Shown here: positions 24,443-32,374 of the stretch, piece by piece
Numbering within the stretch: the stretch's first letter is position 1
Layout: every line of letters starts with the position of its first letter
Assembly: GCA_002336975.1 (NCBI GenBank)
Contig: DDFA01000030.1
Location: forward strand, 1 to 47,637
From: Phyllobacteriaceae bacterium UBA1940
Lineage (GTDB): Bacteria > Pseudomonadota > Alphaproteobacteria > Rhizobiales > Rhizobiaceae
Direction of reading: 5' to 3'
Length of the DNA: 47,637 bases
Translations under genes and position numbers: made by a program
Notes under the pieces: generated by a model
The model's input: the letters and a program-made list of their open reading frames with translations, nothing else
The model's database searches: none
Told to the model about the DNA's origin: nothing

Positions 24443-25186
24443 ATGGAGATCGAACTGACACGCACAGGGGACGGCAGGCGCGCGACGCAGACGCGCGGTC
24501 CGCTGCCGATCCACGTGCAGATCAGCGAGCTGCTGCTGCGCGAGATCGGCGCCGGGCGGCTGCCCGACGGCGCGCGGCTGCCGCCCGAGCGGGAGATGGC
24601 GGCGCAGTTCGACGTCGCGGTCGGCACCTTGCGCCGGGCGCTGCTCGACCTGACCGGGCGGGGCGTGCTGGAGCGCGTCCAGGGTTCGGGAAACTATGTC
24701 CGCGCCAGCGCCGCGGCGCTGGGGATCTATGCGTTCTTCCGGCTTGAACTGATCGAAGGCGGCGGACTGCCGACGGCGGAGACCCTGTCGATCGAACGGC
24801 TGCCGAAACCGGCCGGCCTGCCCGATTTCGGCCCGGCGGCCAACGCCCACCGGATCAGGCGCCTGCGCCGCCTCAACGGCGTCGCCGCGGCGCTGGAGGA
24901 GATCTGGCTGGACGGCGGACGGGCCAGACGCATCGACGCCGGCGCGATTTCGGAATCGCTCTACCTGCATTACCGCGTGGCGCTGGGGTTCACGATCTCG
25001 CGCATCGAGGACCGCATCGGCGTTGGCCCTGCCCCGGACTGGAGCCCGGAGGCGTTCCGGCTGAAAGCCGGCGACGCCGCCGGCTTCGTCGAGCGCATCG
25101 CCTGGGACGGGTCGGACATCAAGGCGGAATATTCGCGAACCTGGTTCGACCACCGGCTCGCCCGCTACGTCGCCCGCTTCCGCTGA
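24443..25186 (+). CDS. GntR family regulator with UTRA-like effector domain
   Basis: A 247-residue regulator. The N-terminal winged HTH (about 20-82) reads LPIHVQISELLLREIGAGRL, then ARLPPEREMAAQFDVAVGTLRRALLDL, characteristic of the HutC-type GntR group; the wing is GVLERVQGSGNYV. The C-terminal half (about 90-247) resembles a UTRA ligand-binding domain (LEEIWLDGGRARRI, YSRTWFDHRLARYVARFR). The ATG at 24443 is preferred to the overlapping GTG at 24440. It is divergent from the Smo-like operon and lies 4 nt upstream of the Gfo/Idh/MocA gene, so it probably controls both. Confidence 0.87.
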   Translation: MEIELTRTGDGRRATQTRGPLPIHVQISELLLREIGAGRLPDGARLPPEREMAAQFDVAVGTLRRALLDLTGRGVLERVQGSGNYVRASAAALGIYAFFRLELIEGGGLPTAETLSIERLPKPAGLPDFGPAANAHRIRRLRRLNGVAAALEEIWLDGGRARRIDAGAISESLYLHYRVALGFTISRIEDRIGVGPAPDWSPEAFRLKAGDAAGFVERIAWDGSDIKAEYSRTWFDHRLARYVARFR

Positions 25187-25190
25187 AAGG

Positions 25191-26288
25191 ATGACAATGA
25201 CAAGACCCTCGACAGGATACGGCATCATCGGCTGCGGCATGATGGGCCAGGAGCACATCCGCAACATCCGGCTGCTGGGCGACGCCCATGTGGCGGCGAT
25301 CTTCGAGCCGGACGAGGAGATGACGGCGCAGGCGCTGCAGCTTGCGCCGGGCGCGCGGCCGGCGGCGTCGATCGCCGCGCTTCTGGCGACGCCGGGCGTC
25401 GACTGCGTACTGATCGCCAGCCCGAATTTCCGCCATGTCGAACAGTTGCAGCAGGTGGCGGCGGCCCGGCCGCTGCCGGTGCTGGTGGAAAAGCCGCTGT
25501 TCACCGATCCGGCCGACGCCGATAAGCTGGCCGGGATCGGCGCCGCGCTGCCGCTGGCATGGGTGGCGATGGAGTATCGCTACATGCCGCCGATCGCGGC
25601 GCTGATCGCCGACGCCGAGGCGGCCACCGGCGGCATCCGCATGCTGACGATCCGCGAGCACCGGTTTCCGTTCCTCGCCAAGGTCGGCGACTGGAACCGT
25701 TTCAACCGCAACACCGGCGGCACCTTCGTCGAAAAATGCTGCCACTTCTTCGACCTGATGCGGCTGATCCTCAAATCCGATCCGGTCCAGGTGATGGCGA
25801 GCGCCGGGCAGGCGGTGAACCATCTCGACGAGCGTTATGACGGAGAGACCCCGGACATCTGGGACCATGGCTATGTGCTGGTCGACTTCGCCTCGGGGGC
25901 GCGCGCCATGCTGGAACTGTGCATGTTCGCCGAAGGCAGCCGTTTCCAGGAAGAGATCTCGGCGGTTGGCCCCAAGGGCAAGATCGAGTGCCTGGTGCCC
26001 GGTCCGGGGCGGTTCTGGCCGGCGCATCTGGGCGCGCCGCCGACCGCTCAGGTGATCGTCAGCCCGCGGCAGCCGGCGGGGCCGCGAACGCTCGACATCC
26101 CCGTCGACCCGGCGCTGCTGGCCGCCGGCGACCACAACGGCTCGACCTATTACCAGCACCGGCGGTTCGTCGACGCGGCGCGCGCCGGGACACCGGCCGA
26201 GGTGTCGCTGGACGACGGGCGCTGGGCGGTGGCGATCGGCCATGCGGCCCAGACCTCGGCGCGCGAAGGCCGCCCGGTCAGGTTCTAG
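25191..26288 (+). CDS. Gfo/Idh/MocA family NAD(P)-dependent oxidoreductase
   Basis: A 365-residue protein with an N-terminal Rossmann fold (GIIGCGMMGQEH, residues 11-22; EKP at 100-102) and a C-terminal alpha/beta domain. GGTFVEKCCHFFDLMRL (176-191) contains the family's conserved His185 and Asp188. Members oxidise sugars or inositols; others, including a reported family of NAD-dependent sulfoquinovosidases, use a bound cofactor to cleave glycosides by transient oxidation. Placement beside the Smo-like operon makes the latter possible, and would explain why no GH31 sulfoquinovosidase is present; this is inference. Start ATG at 25191 or 25197; AAAGGATGACA precedes the second. Confidence 0.82.
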   Translation: MTMTRPSTGYGIIGCGMMGQEHIRNIRLLGDAHVAAIFEPDEEMTAQALQLAPGARPAASIAALLATPGVDCVLIASPNFRHVEQLQQVAAARPLPVLVEKPLFTDPADADKLAGIGAALPLAWVAMEYRYMPPIAALIADAEAATGGIRMLTIREHRFPFLAKVGDWNRFNRNTGGTFVEKCCHFFDLMRLILKSDPVQVMASAGQAVNHLDERYDGETPDIWDHGYVLVDFASGARAMLELCMFAEGSRFQEEISAVGPKGKIECLVPGPGRFWPAHLGAPPTAQVIVSPRQPAGPRTLDIPVDPALLAAGDHNGSTYYQHRRFVDAARAGTPAEVSLDDGRWAVAIGHAAQTSAREGRPVRF

Positions 26289-26334
26289 ACCATTTCACGG
26301 TCAGACCGAAACGCTCCCAGACAGGATCGCCCCC

Positions 26335-26361
26335 CGGCCGTTAGCCGTTCAAACGCGGCCG
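26335..26361. terminator. Possible stem-loop between convergent genes
   Basis: CGGCCG is repeated as a self-complementary pair around a 15-nt loop in the 87-nt gap between the convergent Gfo/Idh and dctM genes. The stem is short and no T-run follows, so a bidirectional terminator is only a suggestion. Confidence 0.25.
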
Positions 26362-26375
26362 CCATCCGACGCCTT

Positions 26376-27656
26376 CTACTGCGCGCCGAGCACCAGATTG
26401 GGCAACCAGGTCACCAGTCCGGGAATGAACATCAACATCAGCAGCACGATGGCCAAAGGGACCAGGAACGGCAGCGTCGAACGGATCAGCGTTTCAAGCT
26501 TGATGCCCGAAACGCCCGAGACGACAAACAGACCGACGCCCATCGGCGGCGTCATCAGGCCGATCATCAGATTGAAGATGAAGACAACGCCGAAATGTAC
26601 CGGATCGATGCCGCTCGAGGCCAGCGTCGGCGCAAGCGCCGGCACAACCAGGATCATGATCGCCAGGCCCTCGACGAAGAAGCCCGCGATGAACACCGCG
26701 ATATTGATGATCAAGAGCAGCATCAGCGGGTCTGACGTCAGCGTCAGCAGCCACGCCGCCAGATGCATCGGCGCCTGGTGGGCAGCGAGGATCCAGGCGA
26801 ACACGCTTGCGGTCGCCACGATCATGCAGACGTTGGCGGTCATGCGCACCGTGTCGAGGATCACGACGGCCAGGTCCTTAAGACCCATCTCGCGATAGAC
26901 CACCATCGACAGGAACATGGCGTAGAGCGAGGCGACGACGGCGGCCTCCGTCGGCGAGAAGAAGCCGAAGGCGATGCCGGCGATGATCACGCCCGGCGTC
27001 AGGATCGGCAGGGCAGCGCGTTTGGCGGAGACGGCGACTTCGCGAAGCGTCGGCGTCGGGTCGCGCGGATAGTCGCGCTTTTTGGCGAACCAGGCGACCA
27101 TGATCATCAGCGCCACGGCGGTCAGAAGGCCGGGAACGACGCCGCCCAGGAAAAGCCGACCGATTGAGACGTCGGCCAGCACGCCGTAGAGCACCATCGG
27201 GATCGAGGGCGGAATCATCGGGCCGATGATGCACGACGCCACCGTGACCGCGCCGGCGAAACCCGCGTCATAACCGGCCTGGCGCATCGCCTTGATTTCC
27301 ATGTTGCCGAGGCCGCCGGCGTCGGCCAGCGCCGAACCGGACATGCCGGAGAAGATCACCGAAGCCAGCACGTTGACATGGCCGAGGCCGCCGCGGAAAT
27401 GGCCCACGAGCACCCGGGCGAAGCCGAAGATGCGCTCGGTGACGCCGCCGGTGTTCATCAGATTGCCGGCGAAGATGAAGAAAGGAACCGCCAGAAGCGG
27501 AAACGAGTCCGACATCGCCTTCGTCATCCGCTGCGCCATGACCACGATCGGCGTGCCGTCGGCAAGCAGTTGGACAAGCGAGGATACGCCGAGCGTCAGC
27601 GCGACGCTCATGCCGAGCACGAGCAGCACGATCCAGAGTATGAGCAAAAGGGCCAT
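26376..27656 (-). CDS. dctM: TRAP transporter large membrane subunit
   Basis: A 426-residue inner-membrane protein with about twelve hydrophobic segments. It has the DctM hallmarks AVPFFIFAGNLMNTGGV, VILSGMSGS-like VIFSGMSGSALADAGGLGNMEIKAM, and TVASCIIGPMIPPSIPMVLYG. It is the ion-coupled transport subunit and works with the small subunit (12 nt upstream) and the periplasmic DctP. It is the last gene of the long minus-strand sugar-acid operon. TRAP systems carry carboxylates, so uronic or aldonic acids related to the neighbouring dehydratases are likely substrates. Confidence 0.95.
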   Translation of the reverse strand: MALLLILWIVLLVLGMSVALTLGVSSLVQLLADGTPIVVMAQRMTKAMSDSFPLLAVPFFIFAGNLMNTGGVTERIFGFARVLVGHFRGGLGHVNVLASVIFSGMSGSALADAGGLGNMEIKAMRQAGYDAGFAGAVTVASCIIGPMIPPSIPMVLYGVLADVSIGRLFLGGVVPGLLTAVALMIMVAWFAKKRDYPRDPTPTLREVAVSAKRAALPILTPGVIIAGIAFGFFSPTEAAVVASLYAMFLSMVVYREMGLKDLAVVILDTVRMTANVCMIVATASVFAWILAAHQAPMHLAAWLLTLTSDPLMLLLIINIAVFIAGFFVEGLAIMILVVPALAPTLASSGIDPVHFGVVFIFNLMIGLMTPPMGVGLFVVSGVSGIKLETLIRSTLPFLVPLAIVLLMLMFIPGLVTWLPNLVLGAQ

Positions 27657-27668
27657 TGCCGGGGTTCC

Positions 27669-28151
27669 CTAGATCAGAGTGGCGGCTTCGCCGCGCGGCA
27701 GGCCGTTGCGCCAGATGTCAAACGCCCGGCGCAGCGAGCGGGCACACATGATCAGGCTGGCGGCGGGAACCGCGGCGTATTCAAACGACGATGAAACGCC
27801 CATTGCGATCGTCGGCAGGCCGGCGACCTTTTTCACCAGGATGACGCCTGTCCACACCAGAACCGCGAAGAACACGGCCCCGATCAGATGCATGACGATG
27901 GCGATGGCGGCGCGCGGCCGGTCGGGCAGCATGTCGGGCGCGAGCGTCACCGCGATCAGGTCGCCGCGCCGCATGATGTTGGCCGCGCCGAAGAACACGA
28001 ACCAGGTGAACAGGAACCGCGCCAGTTCCTCGGTCCAGGGAAACTGGTAGACGAGGAAATAGCGGCTGAGGAGTTGCGCCGTCAGTGCGGCGAGCGCGCC
28101 CAGGAACAGGGCAATGACAAACCCGTCCTCGAGCCTTTCGAGCAGTTTCAC
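27669..28151 (-). CDS. dctQ: TRAP transporter small membrane subunit
   Basis: A 160-residue membrane protein with four hydrophobic segments. The DctQ core motif FPWTEELARFLFTWFVFFGAANIMRRGDLIAV is complete. It stabilises and couples DctM to the binding protein. It lies between dctP (66 nt upstream, with a strong hairpin in the gap) and dctM (12 nt downstream). Confidence 0.93.
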   Translation of the reverse strand: MKLLERLEDGFVIALFLGALAALTAQLLSRYFLVYQFPWTEELARFLFTWFVFFGAANIMRRGDLIAVTLAPDMLPDRPRAAIAIVMHLIGAVFFAVLVWTGVILVKKVAGLPTIAMGVSSSFEYAAVPAASLIMCARSLRRAFDIWRNGLPRGEAATLI

Positions 28152-28181
28152 GGCGTGGCTCCCGCTGCGATGACGATCGGT

Positions 28182-28209
28182 GCGCCCGCCGCTTCGAGGC
28201 GGCGGGCGC
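28182..28209 (-). terminator. Strong intercistronic hairpin downstream of dctP
   Basis: A perfect 11-bp inverted repeat, GCGCCCGCCGC and its complement, flanks a TTCGAG loop, starting 8 nt past the dctP stop (minus strand). There is no T-run, so it looks like an mRNA-stabilising or partial-attenuation hairpin that lets the binding protein be made in excess over dctQM. Confidence 0.6.
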
Positions 28210-28217
28210 GGATCCGG

Positions 28218-29195
28218 TTACTCGACGGCCGCCAGGGCTTCGTAGGTCCCCTTGCCCCAGGCGTCCTCGAACTGGCCGAAGATCGGGGCGACGGCCTTGG
28301 CGAATTCGGCGCGGTCGGGCCGCGTCACCTGCATGCCCTTCTTTTCGAGCTCTCCCACCAGGTCGGCCTCGAGCTTGGCGATCTGGGCGTCATATTCGAG
28401 GCCCTGGTTCTTCAGCACGTCGACGACGACGGCGCGGTCGGCTTCCGAAGCCGCCTGCCATGCATCTTCGGCGACGACCGGGGCGACGAACTGCACAAGG
28501 TGCGAGGTCAGCGCGAGATATTTCTGGACTTCGTAGAATTTTGCCGAATTGATCGTCGGCAACGGGTTTTCCTGACCGTCGACGACGCCGGTCTGCATGC
28601 CCAGATAAAGTTCAGGGAACGCCATCGGCGTCGGCCGCGCGCCCAGCGCCTTCATGAATTCAAGGCTGAGCTTGACTTCGGGCACGCGCATCTTGAGACC
28701 GTTCATGTCGGCGACCGAATTGATCGGCCGGACATTGTTGGTCATGTTGCGGGCGCCGTAGTACCAGACGTCCAGCAGCCGCAAACCGTGATCGGCTCGC
28801 AGCTTGGCGATGATTTCCTGGCCCTTCTTGCTTGCGACCATTCGCTTCAGATGATCGAAATCCTTGGCGAGGAACGGCGCCTCCAGCGCCCCCAGTTCGC
28901 TGGTCCACTGACTGAGAACGCCGGCGCCGTCAAAGGCCATCTGATGGGTTCCGACCGTCATGCCGGTGATAATTTCCTTGGCGGCGCCAATCTGACCGGC
29001 GGGAAATACCTTGATGTCGATGCGGCCTTCAGTTCGTTCCCTGATCTTTGCCGCAGCCTCCTCGAGCGCCTTGTTGGCGGGATGGTCGGGCGGCAGGATA
29101 TTGCCGAGCCGCCATTCCGCGGCAAGTGCGCCTTGAGCCAGCAGCGCAAACGCTGCGCCCAATGCAGCGGTTTTCATCCAAGCTTTGATTTTCAT
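28218..29195 (-). CDS. dctP: TRAP transporter substrate-binding protein
   Basis: A 325-residue periplasmic protein. The start is the ATG ending at 29195 with GGGAGGAAACG upstream; residues 1-25 are a signal peptide (ending AQGALA). Mature sequence follows the DctP pattern: WRLGNILPPDHPANKALEEA, RTEGRIDIKVFPAGQIG, the carboxylate-binding arginine in MNGLKMRVPEV, and YLGMQTGVVDGQENPLPTI. An earlier in-frame start 84 nt upstream is unlikely. It lies 70 nt after the hydrolase gene; a separate promoter in the gap cannot be excluded. Confidence 0.94.
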   Translation of the reverse strand: MKIKAWMKTAALGAAFALLAQGALAAEWRLGNILPPDHPANKALEEAAAKIRERTEGRIDIKVFPAGQIGAAKEIITGMTVGTHQMAFDGAGVLSQWTSELGALEAPFLAKDFDHLKRMVASKKGQEIIAKLRADHGLRLLDVWYYGARNMTNNVRPINSVADMNGLKMRVPEVKLSLEFMKALGARPTPMAFPELYLGMQTGVVDGQENPLPTINSAKFYEVQKYLALTSHLVQFVAPVVAEDAWQAASEADRAVVVDVLKNQGLEYDAQIAKLEADLVGELEKKGMQVTRPDRAEFAKAVAPIFGQFEDAWGKGTYEALAAVE

Positions 29196-29265
29196 CGTTT
29201 CCTCCCTTTTTGAGTTGTCAGGGCGACAATCCGCCCATTCGTATGCGCCGCGCCGTGTCCCGATC

Positions 29266-30105
29266 TCAGATGTCCGCAAGGACCTCCTGCCGCTGCGCGC
29301 CGAGACGTTCGATGCCGAGTTCGATGACGTCGCCGGGCTTCAGATAGCGCGGCGGCTTCATGCCCATGCCGACGCCGGGCGGCGTGCCGGTCGAGATGAT
29401 GTCGCCCGGATGCAGCGTCATGAACTGGCTGAGATAGTGGACCAGATAGGCGACGCCGTAGACCATGGTCGCCGTCGAACCGTCCTGCATCGTCTGGCCG
29501 TTGACCCGCAGCCACATTTTCAGGTTCTGCGGATCGCCGACCTCGTCCGGCGTCACCAGCCATGGGCCGATCTGGCCGAAATTGTCGCAGCTCTTGCCCT
29601 TGGTCCATTGGCCCGAACGCTCAATCTGGAAGGCGCGTTCGGAAACGTCGTTGGTGACGCAGAAACCGGCGACGTGTTTCATGGCGTCGGCCTGGGCTAC
29701 ATATTTGGCGCGCTTGCCGACGACCACCGCAAGTTCGACCTCCCAATCGGTCTTTTCCGAGCCGCGCGGAATGATGACGGGATCGTTCGGCCCGCAGATC
29801 GCGCTTGTCGCCTTCATGAAGATGATCGGCTCCGGCGGCACGGTGGCGCCGGTTTCGGAGGCGTGGTCGGAATAGTTCAGCCCGATGCAGATGAACTTGC
29901 CGGCGCCGCCGACCGGCGGCCCGATGCGCGGGCTGCCGATGACGACAGGCAGTTTTTCGACATCGACACCTGTGAGCAGGTCCAGGTTTTCCAGCACCGG
30001 ACCGGCAATGTCGGCGACCAGGCCCGACAGATCGCGAATGCGGCCCTTGTCATCGAGAACGCCGGGGCGTTCTTTCCCCGGCTCGCCAAAACGCAGCAGT
30101 TTCAC
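29266..30105 (-). CDS. FAA hydrolase family protein, probable 2,4-diketo-3-deoxy-L-fuconate/rhamnonate hydrolase
   Basis: A 279-residue protein of the fumarylacetoacetase superfamily. The metal ligands are visible in DWEVELAVV (E122, E124) and TNDVSERAFQ (D153). GLNYSDHASE (75-84) supplies the catalytic His, and ISTGTPPGVGMG is the usual C-terminal motif. In the non-phosphorylating deoxysugar pathway this enzyme splits the 2,4-diketo acid into pyruvate and L-lactate. It starts 21 nt after the SDR gene, which would produce that diketo acid. Ureidoglycolate-lyase-like annotation is common for the family but does not fit the neighbours. Confidence 0.85.
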   Translation of the reverse strand: MKLLRFGEPGKERPGVLDDKGRIRDLSGLVADIAGPVLENLDLLTGVDVEKLPVVIGSPRIGPPVGGAGKFICIGLNYSDHASETGATVPPEPIIFMKATSAICGPNDPVIIPRGSEKTDWEVELAVVVGKRAKYVAQADAMKHVAGFCVTNDVSERAFQIERSGQWTKGKSCDNFGQIGPWLVTPDEVGDPQNLKMWLRVNGQTMQDGSTATMVYGVAYLVHYLSQFMTLHPGDIISTGTPPGVGMGMKPPRYLKPGDVIELGIERLGAQRQEVLADI

Positions 30106-30126
30106 ATTCTTTCCCTTCGTCCCGCT

Positions 30127-30855
30127 TCAATTCACCCAGCCGCCATCGATGATGTGCGTCTGCCCAGTGGTAAAACCGCTCTCGTCGGACGCCAGGTAGA
30201 CGACCAGCGCCGCGATTTCGGCCGGGTCGCCGATGCGGCCCATCGGTTGCCGCGCGATGAAATCGCGCATCGCCTTGTCGTAGTCGCCGGTGGCGCGCAG
30301 CCGATCGTGCAGCGACGGGCTCTCCACCGTGCCGGGGCAGATCGCGTTGCAGCGGACGCCGCGGGTCACGAAGTCGGCGGCGACCGCCTTGGTCAGCCCG
30401 ATCACCGCCGCTTTCGACGCGCAGTAGGCAAAGCGGTTCGGCACGCCCTTGATGCTCGACGCAACCGACGCCATGTTGATGATCGACCCTTTGCCCTTTT
30501 CGAGCATGCCCGGCAGATAGGTCTTGATCAGTCGGTACTGCGCCTTGGCGTTCAGGCCGAAGGCGAAATCCCAATCGCTTTCCGGGCAGTCGAGAATCGA
30601 GCCGGCGTGCACGACGCCGGCGCAGTTGAACAGGACGTCGACCGGGCCGGTGTCGGCGGCAAAGGCCGCGATAGCGTCCGCGTCGAGCACATTCAGCATC
30701 CGACCCTCGGCGCCTGCGATCGACATCACCGCCTCGGCGTTGATGTCGGTGGCGAAAACGCGCGCGCCTTCCGCGACAAACGCCTCGGCGGTGGCGCGGC
30801 CGATGCCCTGGCCGGCTGCGGTGATCAGGCAGGTTTTTCCTTCAAGCCGTCCCAT
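30127..30855 (-). CDS. SDR dehydrogenase, probable 2-keto-3-deoxy-L-fuconate/rhamnonate 4-dehydrogenase
   Basis: A 242-residue short-chain dehydrogenase. The cofactor motif AAGQGIGR (13-20, TAAGQGIG form), acidic TDIN (37-40) favouring NAD, NCAG (77-80), and the catalytic S130, Y144, K148 (AYCASK) are all present. The ending TGQTHIIDGGWVN is typical of the 2-keto-3-deoxy-L-fuconate dehydrogenase group. Start is the ATG ending at 30855 with AGGAGAAAAG upstream; a longer frame upstream overlaps the UxaA gene. It is placed between a dehydratase and the diketo-acid hydrolase, as the pathway order would require. Confidence 0.88.
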   Translation of the reverse strand: MGRLEGKTCLITAAGQGIGRATAEAFVAEGARVFATDINAEAVMSIAGAEGRMLNVLDADAIAAFAADTGPVDVLFNCAGVVHAGSILDCPESDWDFAFGLNAKAQYRLIKTYLPGMLEKGKGSIINMASVASSIKGVPNRFAYCASKAAVIGLTKAVAADFVTRGVRCNAICPGTVESPSLHDRLRATGDYDKAMRDFIARQPMGRIGDPAEIAALVVYLASDESGFTTGQTHIIDGGWVN

Positions 30856-30863
30856 CTTTTCTC

Positions 30864-32051
30864 CTATCGTGGCAGGCAAGCCGGGCCTATCGGCTCGAAA
30901 CTCTTGTAGGTGAGGACAAATTCGGCATGGCCGAGTTCCTCGGATTTGGTCTGGGCCCCGGATGCGACCGCGAGCGTCAGGTCGTAGATTTCGTCGCCGA
31001 CCTCGGCCAACGGCGTCCCGGCGAGCACGCGGCCGGCGTTGACATCCATGTCGTCGGCCATGCGCTCGTAGGTTTCCGGGTTGGCGCACACCTTGATGAC
31101 TGGCGAAATCGCCGAGCCGACGACCGAGCCGCGCGCGGTCACAAACAGCGTCACATGCGCGCCCGACGCCATCATCTCGACGATCTCGGCGGTGTCGTTG
31201 ATATTGGGGAAGCCGAAGCGCACCTCGCCGTCCGGTACGACGTCCATCAGATAGAGACCGCCGCGCGGTGGAATGTCGCCAGGCTTGATCAAGCCGGCGA
31301 TCTGCGAGCTGCCGGATTTGGCGTAGGCGCCCATGGACTTTTCCTCGATCGACGACAGGCCGCCTTCGGCATTGCCGGCCGCAAACGACCCGTACCCAAG
31401 CGTGGCGTAGTAGCTCGCGGCCTTCTCCACCGAGCGCCGCAGTTCAACCGCCAGTTCGGGCGTACTGGCGCGGTCCGCCATGATGGCCTCGCAACCGATC
31501 AATTCGCCGGTCTCCTCGAATATGCAGGCAGCGCCCGCCGCCACCAGACGGTCGAAGGCAAGACCGACGGCGGGATTGCCGGTCAGGCCACTGGTGCCGT
31601 CGGAGCCGCCGCAAACGGTGCCGACGACCAGTTCGGAGACGTCCATCGGAACCGTTTCGGCGGCGGCGAGAGCCTCGATCTGGCGGGCGATCCATTGCTG
31701 GCCGCGGCCAATGGAAATACGCGTGCCGCCGACCCGCTGAATGACGACAGTCTCGACCGGACGACCGCTGTCGGCGACGATCTTGGCAAGGTGGAAGCGG
31801 TCGAAGCTCTCGCAACCAAGCGACACCAGCAGGACCGCACCGACATTGGGATGGGTGCAAAGCCGCTCCATCATCTGCTGGGCGTAGGCGTTCGGGTAGC
31901 AGCCCGGAAAACCGATGACCTGCGCGCCCTGGGCTCTGAACGGCATCGCCACTTCGCGCGCCACATGGTGGGCGCATTCGACCAGATAGGCGACGACGAC
32001 ATGGTTGCGGATGCCCTTGCGCCCGTCCGCTCTCAGATAGCCGCGCATCAT
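30864..32051 (-). CDS. UxaA-family dehydratase, large (catalytic) subunit
   Basis: A 395-residue protein of the altronate/galactarate dehydratase family (UxaA C-terminal part). Cysteines and the motif VCGGSDGTSGLTGNPAVG match the metal/iron-binding core, and KVCANPETYERMADDMDVNAG is the conserved C-terminal segment. Such enzymes dehydrate sugar acids (also sulfolactate in SuyB). The N-terminal SAF domain is encoded as a separate gene overlapping its start by 4 nt, so the enzyme is split into two chains. The substrate is unknown. Confidence 0.85.
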   Translation of the reverse strand: MMRGYLRADGRKGIRNHVVVAYLVECAHHVAREVAMPFRAQGAQVIGFPGCYPNAYAQQMMERLCTHPNVGAVLLVSLGCESFDRFHLAKIVADSGRPVETVVIQRVGGTRISIGRGQQWIARQIEALAAAETVPMDVSELVVGTVCGGSDGTSGLTGNPAVGLAFDRLVAAGAACIFEETGELIGCEAIMADRASTPELAVELRRSVEKAASYYATLGYGSFAAGNAEGGLSSIEEKSMGAYAKSGSSQIAGLIKPGDIPPRGGLYLMDVVPDGEVRFGFPNINDTAEIVEMMASGAHVTLFVTARGSVVGSAISPVIKVCANPETYERMADDMDVNAGRVLAGTPLAEVGDEIYDLTLAVASGAQTKSEELGHAEFVLTYKSFEPIGPACLPR

Positions 32052-32374
32052 GTGTCTCCGTCCGCCGTTTCTGTCAGCGCATGGGTCGGCGTGTAGTCAC
32101 TTTTCATATTGTGGACGTGCACGTGTTCCCCGGCCTCGATCGGGCTGGTCGCCGAGCCGATGGGAACGCCGTATTTGATGATCTTTTCACCCGGCTCGAT
32201 GCGCCGCGCGGCAATCTTGTGGCCAAGCGTCACCGGTTTGAGGACGTCGATGACGCCGCCGCCATTGATGCCCGCCAGACCGGCGTCGACCTGGCCGGTG
32301 GCGACCAGCACATTGTCCGACGCGGACAGGCGCAGCAGCCGATGCGAGGCCGAGATGTTTTGCGGCGCGCTCAA
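32048..32374 (-). CDS. UxaA-family dehydratase, small SAF-domain subunit
   Basis: A 108-residue protein with the SAF fold (VATGQVDAGLAG, then KPVTLGHKIAARRIEPGEKIIKYGVPIG, then GEHVHVHNMKSDY), equal to the N-terminal domain of altronate dehydratase. The only sensible start is the TTG at 32374 (TTGAGC), which overlaps the TGA of the enolase-superfamily gene before it; its own stop overlaps the large-subunit ATG. The rare start and double overlap suggest translational coupling across three genes. Longer upstream frames run through the enolase gene and are rejected. Confidence 0.8.
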   Translation of the reverse strand: MSAPQNISASHRLLRLSASDNVLVATGQVDAGLAGINGGGVIDVLKPVTLGHKIAARRIEPGEKIIKYGVPIGSATSPIEAGEHVHVHNMKSDYTPTHALTETADGDT

